Source: JAJPKR01 sp050746125
Lineage (GTDB): Bacteria > Acidobacteriota > Terriglobia > Terriglobales > SCQP01
Assembly (NCBI GenBank): GCA_050746125.1
Contig: JBOGKX010000040.1
Location: 1 to 64,000, forward strand
Direction of reading: 5' to 3'
DNA: 64,000 nucleotides
A program made the position numbers and the translations under genes. The notes under the pieces were generated by a model, which saw only the letters and a program-made list of their open reading frames with translations, was not told the origin of the DNA and made no database searches. Positions 31,718 to 41,700 of this stretch are shown one piece after another; positions within the stretch are counted from its first letter, which is position 1; each line of letters opens with the position of its first letter.

Positions 31718-33568
31718 GTGATGTTTTTCCGCCAACTCGCCACACTGCCCAGGGCATATCGTTGCTGCCCGTGGTTGGTGGGCGTGGTTATGGCTTTGCC
31801 GCTGGTGGGTTGCGCGCGGCCGCGCCTGCCGGTGGCGCAAGCGCCCACGTTCAGCCAGGTCGCGCACGCCCCCACGCCGTCGCCCAGCGCGCCAGCGGTT
31901 CAGTCGCCTTTCGACTCGCCACCCGCGGCTCCCGCGCCGCGCGCGGTCGCGCCCCGGCAGTCCGCGGTCGCGGCCGCCGCGCATGAAGATTCGGTTGCCG
32001 CCTTGGTGGCGGCTTGCGAGCGTGATTATCAAAATGGCATCAAGCTCTATCAGGCCGGCCGGCTTGATGATGCGCGCGCGCAATTCGACCACGCCATCGA
32101 TCGGTTGCTGGCCAGTTCCCTTGACTTGCGCCATACGCCCGCTTTGCAGGCCGAGTTGAACCGCCTGGTGGACCGCGTGCACGCGCTCGAAACCCGTGCC
32201 CTCGAAGCTGGCGATGGCTTCACGGCGCCCAACTCCCAGCCGGCGCCCATCGAATCGGTGGCGCAACTGACTTTTTCCGTGGACGCGGCTACTCGCGCCC
32301 AGGTCGAGGAGCAGATCAAGAACACCCGCGGCGATCTGCCGCTGATGCTCACCGATCCAGTGATTCGCTATATCCATTACTTCAGCACGCCGGGCGGTCG
32401 CGAGTACTTGCAGTCCAGCTATCGCCGCGCCGGCGAGTATCGCGACATGATCGAACGCACCCTGCGGCAAGTGGGAGTGCCCCAAGATTTGATCTATGTC
32501 GCGCAAGCCGAGAGCAGCTTCAATCCGTTTTGCGTTTCCCGCGCCGGCGCGCGCGGCATCTGGCAGTTCATGGCCAGCCGCGCCGACGACTATGGACTGA
32601 AGCGCAACTGGTGGATTGACGAGCGCCAGGATCCGCAAAGGAGCACGCTGGCGGCCGCCCGCCATTTGCGCGACCTTTATCGTGAATTTGGCGACTGGTA
32701 TTTGGCCATGGCCGCCTACGATGCCGGTCCAGCCACGATTGAGCGCGCCGTGGCGGCCACCGGCTCGGCCGATTTCTGGGTGCTTTATCGGCGCGGCTTG
32801 CTGCCTAACGAGACTCGCAATTATGTGCCGATCGTCATCGCCATGGCCTTGATGGGCAAGAATCCGCGCCAGTACGGTCTCAATCGGCTAGCCGCCGACT
32901 CGCCGCTCGTGGATGATTCGATCGTACTCAATGCACCCGTGGATTTGCGGCTGGCCGCCGAATGCGCCGGCACTTCCGTGGCCGACATGCAGGATCTTAA
33001 CCCCAGTCTGTTGCGCCTGACCACGCCTAACACGCCCGGCTTCGTGCTCCATCTGCCGCCCGGTTCGCTTGTGCGCTTTCGCGCCGCCCTGGATAGGATT
33101 CCGGCCGACAAGCGCGTGCTGTGGCGCTATCACCAGGTCGAAGGTGGAGAAACCCTCTACGAGATCGCTCACCGTTATCGCACCACCGTCGCGCGCATCG
33201 CCGAGGTCAATAATCTGTCGCCCGATCGCCGCCTGCGCCCCGGCGCCGAGCTGGTGATTCCCATTCGCAACGCCGCTCCCGATCATATGCGCTACACGCG
33301 CGCATCGACGCGCTATCGCGTTCGCCGCGGCGACACGCTCCATAAGGTGTCCGAGGAATTTGGCGTTTCCGAATTGGCCCTGCGTCGCTGGAATCACTTG
33401 CGCGGCTCCCGCCTCCGCGCCGGCCGCATCTTGCGCATCCACTTGCCGGTGCGGGAACACGTGGCCGAAGCGGAACCCCCGCGCAACGACAATAAATTCA
33501 ATAACTTGAATGGCTTAGGGCCGACTCGCGCCGAAGCCGAAGCAACTCCCGCGGCCGACCAGCGGTGA
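31718..33568 (+). CDS. mltD: Membrane-bound lytic murein transglycosylase D with two LysM domains
   Basis: This peptidoglycan-cleaving lipoprotein of 616 residues has a signal sequence with lipobox LVGC near residue 31. A Pro/Ala linker and a helical segment follow (to about 200), then the SLT domain with the catalytic glutamate in YVAQAESSFNPFCVS near 266 and the GARGIWQFM and MAAYDAGPATIERA motifs. Two LysM repeats lie at about 470-515 (YHQVEGGETLYEIAHRYRTT) and 532-576 (YRVRRGDTLHKVSEEFGV). It acts in the periplasm during wall turnover. The first LysM-like region around 400-450 is weaker and may be a degenerate third repeat. Confidence 0.92.
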   Translation: MMFFRQLATLPRAYRCCPWLVGVVMALPLVGCARPRLPVAQAPTFSQVAHAPTPSPSAPAVQSPFDSPPAAPAPRAVAPRQSAVAAAAHEDSVAALVAACERDYQNGIKLYQAGRLDDARAQFDHAIDRLLASSLDLRHTPALQAELNRLVDRVHALETRALEAGDGFTAPNSQPAPIESVAQLTFSVDAATRAQVEEQIKNTRGDLPLMLTDPVIRYIHYFSTPGGREYLQSSYRRAGEYRDMIERTLRQVGVPQDLIYVAQAESSFNPFCVSRAGARGIWQFMASRADDYGLKRNWWIDERQDPQRSTLAAARHLRDLYREFGDWYLAMAAYDAGPATIERAVAATGSADFWVLYRRGLLPNETRNYVPIVIAMALMGKNPRQYGLNRLAADSPLVDDSIVLNAPVDLRLAAECAGTSVADMQDLNPSLLRLTTPNTPGFVLHLPPGSLVRFRAALDRIPADKRVLWRYHQVEGGETLYEIAHRYRTTVARIAEVNNLSPDRRLRPGAELVIPIRNAAPDHMRYTRASTRYRVRRGDTLHKVSEEFGVSELALRRWNHLRGSRLRAGRILRIHLPVREHVAEAEPPRNDNKFNNLNGLGPTRAEAEATPAADQR

Positions 33569-33620
33569 GCCCCGTGGGCGCGCTCCGCGCAATCTTGCCG
33601 CGCTCGCGCCGCCGCGGCGC

Positions 33621-33649
33621 TTGACAGAGCTAGGCCAGTAGGTTAACCC
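33621..33649 (+). promoter_or_regulatory. Possible promoter of the histone-like gene
   Basis: A perfect TTGACA (33621-33626) is followed after 17 bases by TAACCC (33644-33649), a weak -10. The palindrome GGTTAACC (33641-33648) overlaps it. It lies about 80 bases upstream of the start at 33728. Confidence 0.35.
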
Positions 33650-33727
33650 TTGCCTACCGGAGCTTGGATTCCATGCTGCTCCGTGCCGGTGGTTGCGAAC
33701 ATCGGCTCATGGCAAGGAGGAAATTGA

Positions 33728-34174
33728 ATGACGTCCGACGACCGCTCGCTGCGTCTTTTTTGCGCCGCGGATGAAGACGACGAGGCGGATTTTGGCTTCG
33801 GCGACGAGCACACCGACTTCGACGAGCCGGAAGAAACCGACGATGAGGAAGACTTGCAGCCAGCCACCATCATCGAGGAATCCATAACCGAGACCTCGAC
33901 GGTGCCGGCCCCGCCCGCGCCGCGCGCTCGCGCCGCCAGGAAACCCGCTCGCCGCCGCGTCGCCAAAAAGACCGCCGCGAAGAAGGCGAAGCCCAAACCC
34001 AGGGCCCGGGCCAAGGCCGCCGGCGCGCGCCGTGGCAAGACGGCGAAGAAAAGCGCCGCTAAGAAAAAAAGCGCCGCTAAGAGGACCAGCCGCGGCCGTG
34101 CCGGCAAGACGGCTCGCAAATCGTCGTCCCAGCGCGCCCGCAAAGCCAAAGGCGGAGCGAGGAAGAAGAAATAG
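33728..34174 (+). CDS. Bipartite acidic / histone H1-like lysine-rich protein
   Basis: A 148-residue protein with opposite-charge halves. Residues 1-55 are strongly acidic (DEDDEADFGFGDEHTDFDE and EETDDEEDL). Residues about 65-148 are Lys/Ala/Arg-rich with AAKK- and KKSAAKK-type repeats ending KAKGGARKKK, like the C-terminal tail of eukaryotic H1 and bacterial H1-like DNA-compaction proteins. The Shine-Dalgarno AAGGAGGAAA eight bases ahead is among the strongest in the window, so expression may be high. The basic half should bind nucleic acid. The acidic half may self-inhibit or act as a binding tag. Function is inferred from composition only. Confidence 0.75.
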   Translation: MTSDDRSLRLFCAADEDDEADFGFGDEHTDFDEPEETDDEEDLQPATIIEESITETSTVPAPPAPRARAARKPARRRVAKKTAAKKAKPKPRARAKAAGARRGKTAKKSAAKKKSAAKRTSRGRAGKTARKSSSQRARKAKGGARKKK

Positions 34175-34240
34175 TCGCGTTCGCGTCGCCGTGCGGCGGG
34201 AGGCCCGCTCGGCCTCTCGCGCCGGCGATCCGGCGTGGCG

Positions 34241-34450
34241 CTAGGCTCCTAGCTGCACGGCGGCGACACAGCGCCGGTAAAGTTGCAACAGCTTTTCCGC
34301 ATGCTGTTCTTCCGCCGAGGCGCCCGGCGCCGCGCCGGTGGCGACGGGCGTGCGCCCGTACTGCGATGCTTCGGAGATGTATCGCATCAGGTCGAGCGCA
34401 ATGTCTTCGGGACGGCGCGCGCCGCCGCTCATGAATACTCTGTCTTCCAT
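34241..34450 (-). CDS. Small conserved-looking protein of unknown function
   Basis: The 69-residue frame from ATG at 34450 follows an AAGGGAGA Shine-Dalgarno sequence, whereas the longer frame upstream overlaps the phosphatase gene and is low complexity. The protein is largely helical: RRPEDIALDLMRYISEASQYGRT and SAEEQHAEKLLQLYRRCVAAVQ, separated by a Gly/Ala/Pro hinge. No domain is recognised. The good ribosome binding site and amphipathic helices make it a probable real gene. Confidence 0.6.
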   Translation of the reverse strand: MEDRVFMSGGARRPEDIALDLMRYISEASQYGRTPVATGAAPGASAEEQHAEKLLQLYRRCVAAVQLGA

Positions 34451-34607
34451 TCTCCCTTTCTCCCCCGCGGAAAATCCGCGTGTTCTCTGGTTTCGGGTCG
34501 CGCCCGGCGCGCCCCGGCCGCATCCAAGTTGCTTGGGCGATACCAGGTTGCCCGTTCCGCCGCCTCCATGCAAGCGGCTCGCGGTCGCCCGAGCCTGACC
34601 GGATGAC

Positions 34608-35096
34608 GTGGATATCTCGTTCCTCACTCAGCGGCTGGCGGTAGGGGAGGGCATTTGGACATCCGAGCGCATGGGCTACTTGGCCCGCCTCGGCTTTACC
34701 CACATCATCAGCGTCCAGGCCGAATTCGACGAGCGCGACCTCGCCCGCGACTGGGGCTTGGAAGTGCTGTGGAACCCCGTCGATGACGACTTCCAGCCTA
34801 AACCGCCGGATTTTTTCGCCCGCTCCGTCGAATTCGCGAAGACCGCCTTGGCGCGCCAAGAAAATCAGCTATACGTCCATTGTGCCGCAGGTATTCACCG
34901 CGGCCCGTTGACCTGCGCCGCCATTCTCCTGGCCTGGGGCTACTCGATCGAAGATGCCCTTGAACTGATCCGCCGGCGCCGCCCAGCCGCCGATTTCCCC
35001 ACCGTCTATGTAGCCAGCCTGCGCCGCTTCGGTGGCGTTGACGATTCAGATAGCCCCCCCGTTCGGGGGAGCGGCAACGCCGGCTCCGTCCCTTAG
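34608..35096 (+). CDS. Dual-specificity protein phosphatase
   Basis: The 162-residue protein has the cysteine-dependent phosphatase loop HCAAGIHRGP (residues about 91-100), with the general-acid aspartate region WNPVDDDFQPKPPDFF upstream and the helix LTCAAILLAWGYSIEDALELIRRRRP after the loop, as in VHR-type phosphatases. It starts with GTG, since no ATG suits. The C-terminal 20 residues are disordered. It precedes a HipA-like kinase by about 65 bases, suggesting a kinase/phosphatase pair, though both could have other targets. Confidence 0.85.
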   Translation: MDISFLTQRLAVGEGIWTSERMGYLARLGFTHIISVQAEFDERDLARDWGLEVLWNPVDDDFQPKPPDFFARSVEFAKTALARQENQLYVHCAAGIHRGPLTCAAILLAWGYSIEDALELIRRRRPAADFPTVYVASLRRFGGVDDSDSPPVRGSGNAGSVP

Positions 35097-35160
35097 AATT
35101 CGGCCCAGCGACCCAGCCCGCAAAGACGGTACGCGACAAGATCGGGCCGAAAACGAAGCT

Positions 35161-36009
35161 ATGCGATGCCTATCTCCGCGCCTGCCATGCATCATGCCGA
35201 TCAGTGCCGTCGAGCATGTCCGCCCCATGAAGGGGGGAGCGCAGTCGCAACTTTTGCGGGCGGCCGATGGCCATTATTACGTCGTCAAGTTTGCTAACAA
35301 TCCCCAGCACACCCGCGTTCTGGCCAATGAGCTCTTGGCCGCGCGCCTTGCGCGACTGTTGTCCCTGCCCGTGCCCGAGCCGGCTATCGTCGATGTGCCG
35401 CTCGCTCTGATTCACTCTTCGCCCGAGATGACCATTCGCTTGCCCGGCCAAGTGCTGCATTGCGCACCCGGCTTGCAATTCGGCTCCCGCCTGCCGCTCG
35501 ATGGCCGCCCGACGCCGATCTACGACTACCTGCCCGAGCCGGCCCTGGCCGGAGTCGCCAACTTGTCGGATTTTCACGGCATGCTCCTGTTCGACAAATG
35601 GACTTGCAACTGCAACGGCCGCCAGGTGATTTTCTGCCAGACCGGCGGTTGCGAGCCGGCCGCTGACTCCCCGCGCGAGTTGCGCGTGTTCATGATCGAT
35701 CAAGGGTTTTGCTTCAATGCCGGCGAGTGGGACTTCCCCGATAGCCCGCTGCGCGGCGTTTACAGCCGCTCGCTCGTCTATCGCGACGTCACCGGCTGGC
35801 ATTCATTCGAGCCGTGGCTGACTGGCTTGGAAGAACTCGATCCGAAGGCCATCTGGGAAGCCGGCGAGGGCATACCGCCTGGTTGGCATGGCGCCGTCCA
35901 AGAACTCGAGCGCCTTCTCGAAGAGCTGGTCAAACGCCGCCGCCGTGTGCGGGAACTGGTGCTGGAGGTCAAAAACTCTCCCCGCGCTCCGTTCGAAAAT
36001 TGGCGTTAG
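35161..36009 (+). CDS. HipA-like kinase-fold protein
   Basis: Read from ATG at 35161 (282 residues; the next ATG at 35194 is equally possible and neither has a clear ribosome binding site). The ATP-binding lysine is in YYVVKFANNPQHTRVLANELLAARLA. The catalytic loop analogue is HGMLLFDKWTCNCNGRQVIF and the metal-binding aspartate is in VFMIDQGFCFN, the layout of stand-alone HipA-type domains lacking the HipA N-subdomain. No HipB-like repressor is adjacent, so this is probably not a classical persistence module. Its stop overlaps that of the convergent gene by four bases. Confidence 0.78.
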   Translation: MRCLSPRLPCIMPISAVEHVRPMKGGAQSQLLRAADGHYYVVKFANNPQHTRVLANELLAARLARLLSLPVPEPAIVDVPLALIHSSPEMTIRLPGQVLHCAPGLQFGSRLPLDGRPTPIYDYLPEPALAGVANLSDFHGMLLFDKWTCNCNGRQVIFCQTGGCEPAADSPRELRVFMIDQGFCFNAGEWDFPDSPLRGVYSRSLVYRDVTGWHSFEPWLTGLEELDPKAIWEAGEGIPPGWHGAVQELERLLEELVKRRRRVRELVLEVKNSPRAPFENWR

Positions 36010-36587
36010 TCGCCGGCGCCGCTCTCCACGCGCGCCAGCAAAAAGCGCGCGCCGCCGTGCCAAGGTCTCACGGCCACCATCCACAGATTCTTGTTCGCGA
36101 GCTTCACGGTCAGCTTCACGCCCCCGCGCCCATCTGGGCTCTGCTCGACTGGTCCGCGGCGCCCGAGTTCCTGGCGATAGAACTCGATCACCTTGCTCGG
36201 CGCCGCCGTGGTGGCGAACTCGCTGGCGGCGGCATGCAGGTGCTGACCGCCGGCGTCCAGCATGATGTCCGCATCGCGCGCGTTTCGCCCATCGAGGTTC
36301 AGCTCGTCGCTCTCGATCGGCTTGGCATTCGGGAATATGGGCATTGCCAAACTGCCGGCGCGCGCGCCGGAGCGCACGCGCAGCGAACCCCATGGCGACT
36401 CCAGCCTCACGCGCTCGCCGCTGGCGCCATTTTGGTCGCTGGCATGGATATGCCGGAGCACGTACCCCGCCGCGAATACCCCCACGATAAGCGTTCCGAC
36501 CGCCAGCGCGAACACCACCCCGGCCACGATCAGCAATACGGTCCGCGGTCGCGGGCCCTGCATGGGGGGAGGGGGCGTGGTGCTCAT
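36006..36587 (-). CDS. Membrane-anchored protein of unknown function
   Basis: A 193-residue protein: a proline-rich cytoplasmic start, one transmembrane helix (TVLLIVAGVVFALAVGTLIV, about residues 16-40), and an exported domain. The domain carries a segment PIFPNAKPIESDELNL and later PSKVIEFYRQELGRRGPVE followed by WMVAVRPWHGGARFLLARVE. This last pattern is seen in acidobacterial exported proteins of unknown role. It lies tail to tail with the HipA-like gene and 50 bases downstream of the acyl-CoA dehydrogenase. Confidence 0.65.
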   Translation of the reverse strand: MSTTPPPPMQGPRPRTVLLIVAGVVFALAVGTLIVGVFAAGYVLRHIHASDQNGASGERVRLESPWGSLRVRSGARAGSLAMPIFPNAKPIESDELNLDGRNARDADIMLDAGGQHLHAAASEFATTAAPSKVIEFYRQELGRRGPVEQSPDGRGGVKLTVKLANKNLWMVAVRPWHGGARFLLARVESGAGD

Positions 36588-36637
36588 GAGCGCCTCACTG
36601 GGAGGTTATACGCGCGAACCTGGCCTTTTGTTTCAGC

Positions 36638-37810
36638 CTATTCATAGGCCGCGATGCCGGTGATTTTCTCGCCGATCGCCAGCGTGTGGATATCGTGCGT
36701 TCCCTCGTACGTCTTGACCGACTCCAAATTCGCCATGTGCCGAAATACTGGGTACTCGTCGGCGATGCCGTTGGCGCCCAGCATGTCGCGCGCCATCCGC
36801 GCAATGTCCAGGGCCACGGCCACGTTGTTGCGCTTGAGCATCGAGATCTGGGCATGGTCGGAGCGATTTTGATCCTTGAGCCGGCCCACTTGCAGCGCCA
36901 GAAGTTGCGCCTTGCTGATCTCGGTGATCATCCCCGCTAATTTCTCCTGCGTGATCTGATGCCCGGCCAGCGGTTTACCCCCGAATTGGGAGCGGAAGAG
37001 CGAATACTGCAAGGCGGTGTCGTAGCACTGCATGGCGCTGCCGACCGCTCCCCAGCCGATGCCATAGCGCGCCTGATTGAGGCACATCAGCGCGTGCTTC
37101 AGCCCGCTCGCCTCCGGCAGGCGATTGCCGGCCGGAATCCGCAGATCGTGAAACGACAGCGACGAGGTCACGGAAGCCCGCAACGAATACTTGCCGTGAA
37201 TGTCCTCGGCGCGAAAACCGGGGCGCTTGGTCTCGACCAGAAATCCGCTCACCACGCCGCTATCGTCCTTGGCCCAAACTACCGCCACGTCGGCGATCGA
37301 GCCGGAGGTGATCCACATCTTTTCGCCGTTGAGCACGTACTCGTCGCCCTGGCGCCGGGCGCGCGTGCGCATGCCGCCGGGGTTCGAACCGAAGTCGGGC
37401 TCGGTCAGGCCGAAGCAGCCGATTGCTTCCCCGCTTTGTAGCCGCGGCAGCCAATGGTTTTTTTGCTCCTCGCTGCCAAAAGCGAAGATGGGGTACATCA
37501 CCAGCGCGCTTTGCACGCTCACGAAGCTGCGGATGCCGCTATCGACCCGCTCCAGCTCCTGCATCACCAGTCCGTACTCGACGTTGCTCATTCCGGCGCA
37601 GCCGAAGCCATGGAGGTTGGCGCCGAAAAACCCCAGGCGCCCCATCTCCGGCACCAGTTCGCGCGGGAAGCGGCCCTCGCGGGCGCAGCCCTCGATGATC
37701 GGCACGAGATTGTCTTCCGCCCACTGCCGCGTGTTGTCCCGGACCAAACGCTCGTTATCGCTGAGCAGCGAAGCAAAGCCGATGAAATCCACGTCGCGGA
37801 ACTTGAGCAT
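36638..37810 (-). CDS. Acyl-CoA dehydrogenase, glutaryl-CoA dehydrogenase-like
   Basis: The 390-residue flavoprotein (start ATG at 37810; the longer frame adds a poor extension) has CFGLTEPDFGSNPGGMRTRA and WITSGSIADVAVVWAK for FAD and substrate, then the C-terminal helical domain with the catalytic glutamate in VKTYEGTHDIHTLAIG. These motifs match glutaryl-CoA dehydrogenase, which converts glutaryl-CoA to crotonyl-CoA in lysine and tryptophan breakdown. Other short-chain acyl-CoA substrates remain possible. No partner pathway genes are adjacent. Confidence 0.88.
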   Translation of the reverse strand: MLKFRDVDFIGFASLLSDNERLVRDNTRQWAEDNLVPIIEGCAREGRFPRELVPEMGRLGFFGANLHGFGCAGMSNVEYGLVMQELERVDSGIRSFVSVQSALVMYPIFAFGSEEQKNHWLPRLQSGEAIGCFGLTEPDFGSNPGGMRTRARRQGDEYVLNGEKMWITSGSIADVAVVWAKDDSGVVSGFLVETKRPGFRAEDIHGKYSLRASVTSSLSFHDLRIPAGNRLPEASGLKHALMCLNQARYGIGWGAVGSAMQCYDTALQYSLFRSQFGGKPLAGHQITQEKLAGMITEISKAQLLALQVGRLKDQNRSDHAQISMLKRNNVAVALDIARMARDMLGANGIADEYPVFRHMANLESVKTYEGTHDIHTLAIGEKITGIAAYE

Positions 37811-37874
37811 GTTCTCGACTCTACCAGACCGTCCGTTTACGGCGGCTGGCCAGGGGCCGCAGCGCGGAGCGGTA

Positions 37875-38582
37875 TCAGTTGCGGTCGCGCTTCCGCATGT
37901 ACACCTCAAACCGCCGCTGCAAGCGCCGCCGCCGCCAGCGCTCGTAGTCGCGCCGCACTCCGCGCATCGGATTCGCTCCCTTCAGGTACAAGAACGCGAA
38001 TAGCATGCCGCCCAGGTGGGCGAAATGGCTGACGCCGTCGGAAGCGCCGAGGGTGAAAAGAAACTCCAACACGCCATAGCCCAGCACCAGCCACTTGGCT
38101 TTGATCGACACCGGCGGAATCAACAGAAACACCGGTTGCTCGGGAAACATCATGCCGAAGGCCAACAGCACTCCGAAAATGGCGCCCGACGCGCCGATCG
38201 TGGGAGTCCCGCCGGTGCCCAGCGTCAAATGCGCCAATACGTCGATTAGCCCGGCGCCGACGCCGCAGAAGAAGTAAAAGTAATAGAACTGCTTGGTGCC
38301 CAGCGCCTCTTCCACCGCCACGCCGAACATCCACAGGCCGAACATGTTCCAGAACAGGTGCCAAAAGCCGGCGTGCAGGAACAAATAGCTGAAAGGCTGC
38401 CAGACCGCGCCATGAACGACCTGGATCGGAAATAGATATAGCCAGCCCCACGGCAGCCGCGGCGGCGGCAATAGGTACTGCAGCACCCAAACGGCGCTGG
38501 TGATGATGACCAGCACCTTTACCGCGCGCGTAAAGCCGGGGACCCTGAACGTGTAGCTGGGAACCGTGCCTCGATATGGCAT
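37875..38582 (-). CDS. Rhomboid-family intramembrane serine protease
   Basis: A 235-residue inner-membrane protein with six predicted helices. The first loop WQPFSYLFLHAGFWHLFWNMFGLWMFG matches the rhomboid HxxxN region, the catalytic serine is in IGASGAIFGVLLAFG, and the catalytic histidine is in HFAHLGGMLFAFLYL. A basic tail of about 30 residues (RRDYERWRRRRLQRRFEVYMRKRD) follows. Both dyad residues are present, so it should be active. Substrates are unknown. Confidence 0.92.
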   Translation of the reverse strand: MPYRGTVPSYTFRVPGFTRAVKVLVIITSAVWVLQYLLPPPRLPWGWLYLFPIQVVHGAVWQPFSYLFLHAGFWHLFWNMFGLWMFGVAVEEALGTKQFYYFYFFCGVGAGLIDVLAHLTLGTGGTPTIGASGAIFGVLLAFGMMFPEQPVFLLIPPVSIKAKWLVLGYGVLEFLFTLGASDGVSHFAHLGGMLFAFLYLKGANPMRGVRRDYERWRRRRLQRRFEVYMRKRDRN

Positions 38583-38714
38583 GTCGGAACGCGAGCGCCC
38601 AACCTCGGCTGGCGTGCTAGCGCCGGCGGCGCGCTGCCCCCAGTATAAGGTGCCGCCTCTCGCGCCGCCCGCGAGGCGGTACGCGTCGTCCAGCGCATCG
38701 ATTCGGAGCGCCGC

Positions 38715-41700
38715 TCACCGCGCGCGGTGGCGGAAGTGGAAACTGATCCCGTACAGCCCGAACTGATCGCGGCTGACGGTAATGCCCAGGTGCCGGCTGA
38801 GCGTCCAATCCACCTCGACGATGTCTTGGGAACTGGAGGCCAGATTCTGGGTGTAGGTGACCTTCAAATTGCGCGATATCTGCTGCGCGACGGTGACGGT
38901 AGCCTGCCCCGTGCCGAGCAGGCCGCCGGCGTTGGGATTGACCTGGATCTGGGTCACGCCGAACATGCGCTCGACCCGGCTTTGCAGCAGATTATCCAGC
39001 GCCAGGCTCAGCAGTTGCTCGGACTGTCCGACGAAGGCGCTGCTGGACTCCTGGTAGGCGGCGGCTTGCGATTCCTGCGTATGGCCGGTGGCCAGCAGTC
39101 CCACGATGTCGCGGCTTGAAAGCGGCGGGTCGCTGCGGTAAGTGATGTTCAATTTGTCGGCCGGCCCGGCGATATTGAGCGTGATGTCGTACTGCTGCAC
39201 GGTCGTGGAAAGGCCGAAGTCGATCACCGGCTGAATGCGGAACGGATTGGCGAAAGTGACCTCTCCCTTGCTTACCGTGTATTCATTGCCCGCAAATCGA
39301 ATTTCTCCCTCGGAAATGCTGGCCCGGCCGAGCAGCACCGGATTGGCCAGCGTGCCTCGTGCTCGCAGATCCGCCTGGAATTGCAGCCGTGCCGCGCCGG
39401 TGGCGACTTCGACTTGCGGGCCGGTGATCAGATGGACGTCGAGGCGGATTTTTTCCAGAAACGAATTGCTCGTCAAGCTCGGGGCGGCGGCGCCGCGGTT
39501 GGCGAGAAATATGGCGAAATCGAAGTTGGGCATCAGCCCCAGGCGATTCAACTCCGCCTGCCCGGAGAGCAGGGCGCTGCCCCGCTGGCCGTCGAGCCGC
39601 AGCCGCAAATCGCTGGTGGCGCTGATGCCCTGATAGCGGATGCGCAAATTGGTGCCGCTGGCCTCGAGGCTCACCACGAATCCCGAGGGCGCGCGCGCCA
39701 GCGAACCGGAGATCGAGATCTCGCCGCCGCCCGTGCTGGCGGTGAGGTGGGCGATCTCGACCCGGTTGCCGTTGAAATTCAGTCTGCCCTCGATATGCTC
39801 GAAGGCGAGCGGAAGGTCTTCTTCCGCCAGGCTGGCGTTGGCCACCACGAGACTTCCGTCGATCGCCGGCTTGCGCCACGTCCCGCCGAGGCGCGCTGCC
39901 AGCGTCAAGTCGCCGGAAGCGTGGGTGGTCGGGTGAAGCGCGTGGATGATCGCCAGGCTGATATGCCCGTCGGCCGTGCCGCTGATCGCCCCTGCGCCCG
40001 ATAGTTGCGCCTGACCGGCGAAACGGAAGTCGGTGTCCGGGCCCACGATATGGGCCTCCGCCAGCTTCACCGTGCCGTGCTGTAAGCTCACCCGCACCGG
40101 GCCGGCGTTGATCAGCGACACGCTCTCGAGCGAGAGGTGTAACGGATCGAAGGAGGCCTCGGCCAACAAGTCGGCTGGTCGCAGCAGCGGTCCCCGCGCC
40201 GTGATCTGGCCGCTGATCCGGCTGTGCCCGGTGAGCCGCGCCTTCGTGAAACGCCGCAGCCAAACGTCGATGTCGTAGTCGGTCAGCTGAGCCTTCGCGT
40301 TGACCTCGAAGGGGCGCTGCTCGCCCACCGTGCCGGCCACCGTCAGTCGCCCGTTCGGCAGACCTACGGCCGCGTCGAGATGCGCCGATTCACCGTCGGC
40401 GTTGATCTGCGCATGCAGCGTGCCAAGATCTTCCCCGGCGCCGCGCAAGTTGATGGCGTCCAGGTCGGCGATGAGGCGCGGATGCGCCAGCGAGCCCTCG
40501 CCGCTGATCTGGCCGCTGAGCTGGCCGGAAATCGCGAGTTGCGGCGATTGCAGCACGGCGATTTGGCTGAGTTGCAGCGCGGCGCTGCGAGCCGCCAGCC
40601 GAAACGTGCCGCTCCGCCAATCGTATTGCCCTTCGCCGGTGATGCGCCCTCCCGCCATCACCGCCGTGAAACGCGGCGCCGCCAGGCTGCGCGGTGTCAG
40701 CGCCAGGCGCGCCGTCAGGCTCTGCATTGGTTGGCCCCACAGCGACGCTGCGGTCATGTGCGCGTCGCCGCTGGCGGCCGGGTTCCCAATGGTCCCGGTG
40801 AAATGCAGTTGCATGCCCAATTGGCCACGAATCGGCCACGCCAGCCCGGCCCACTGCTCCATGCGCGCGAGTGACAGATCTTGACCGCGCACGCTGGAGT
40901 CGAGAGGGCTGCCGGCGGTGGGCTGAAAGTCCGTCAAGCCGATCTCGCCTTGGGCGTTGAAGGTTGCGCTGCCGAGCCGCCATGTCAGCTCTCCGAGGCG
41001 CGCGGTCTGCGGCGTAATCGTTGCAATCGCCTGCAACTGATCGGCGCCGACGCGGCCATAGCGGAAGCCGTTGAGCGTTACCGCCGCGTGCAGGATAGGC
41101 TGTGCCAGCCCGCCCGCCAACGTGGCCTCGACCCGCAACTTGCCGCCCAGCCGCGCCACGCCGCCGCTGCCGGGCAGCGCCGGCAGCCAAGGAGACAAGT
41201 ACGGCTGCCAAAGCGCCAAATCGTCGCTCGCCATGGCAAATTGCAGCGAGCTGCCCTTGGAATCGGCGGTGCCATTCGCGCGCAAGGTGAAAGAGGCGGC
41301 TACGATGCGCAGGTCCTCGAGCCGCACCGACCAGGCCCCGGGGCGGAGAGCAAAGCTTGCCGCCGCGGCGATCGGCAGCGGAAACGGCGTGGCGCCGCCT
41401 CGCGCATTCGCCGCCGGCGGCGTGATCGTCATCATGCCGCTTGCGCTCCAACGGGCGCGGTGACGCAGATCGAGGCGCGCGCTCAACTGCGCCGATACCG
41501 TGCCGGCAAGTGCGGGCAGCTTCGCCTTCGTCTTGCTGAAACGCGTCCCCAGCGCCACTGCGCGTTCCAATTGCATCCCGCGCCAACGCGCATGCACGCG
41601 CAGCTCCCGCCATTGCGCCAGCTCGATATTGGCGCGCCCCTCCCCACCCAGGCCGCGCAGCGCCACATCCGTCAACGTCGCGCCGCGCGGAGCGGCGGAG

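Noticed and set aside
35194..36009. Classical HipBA persistence module
   Set aside because: No HipB-like helix-turn-helix gene is adjacent and the HipA N-terminal subdomain is missing.
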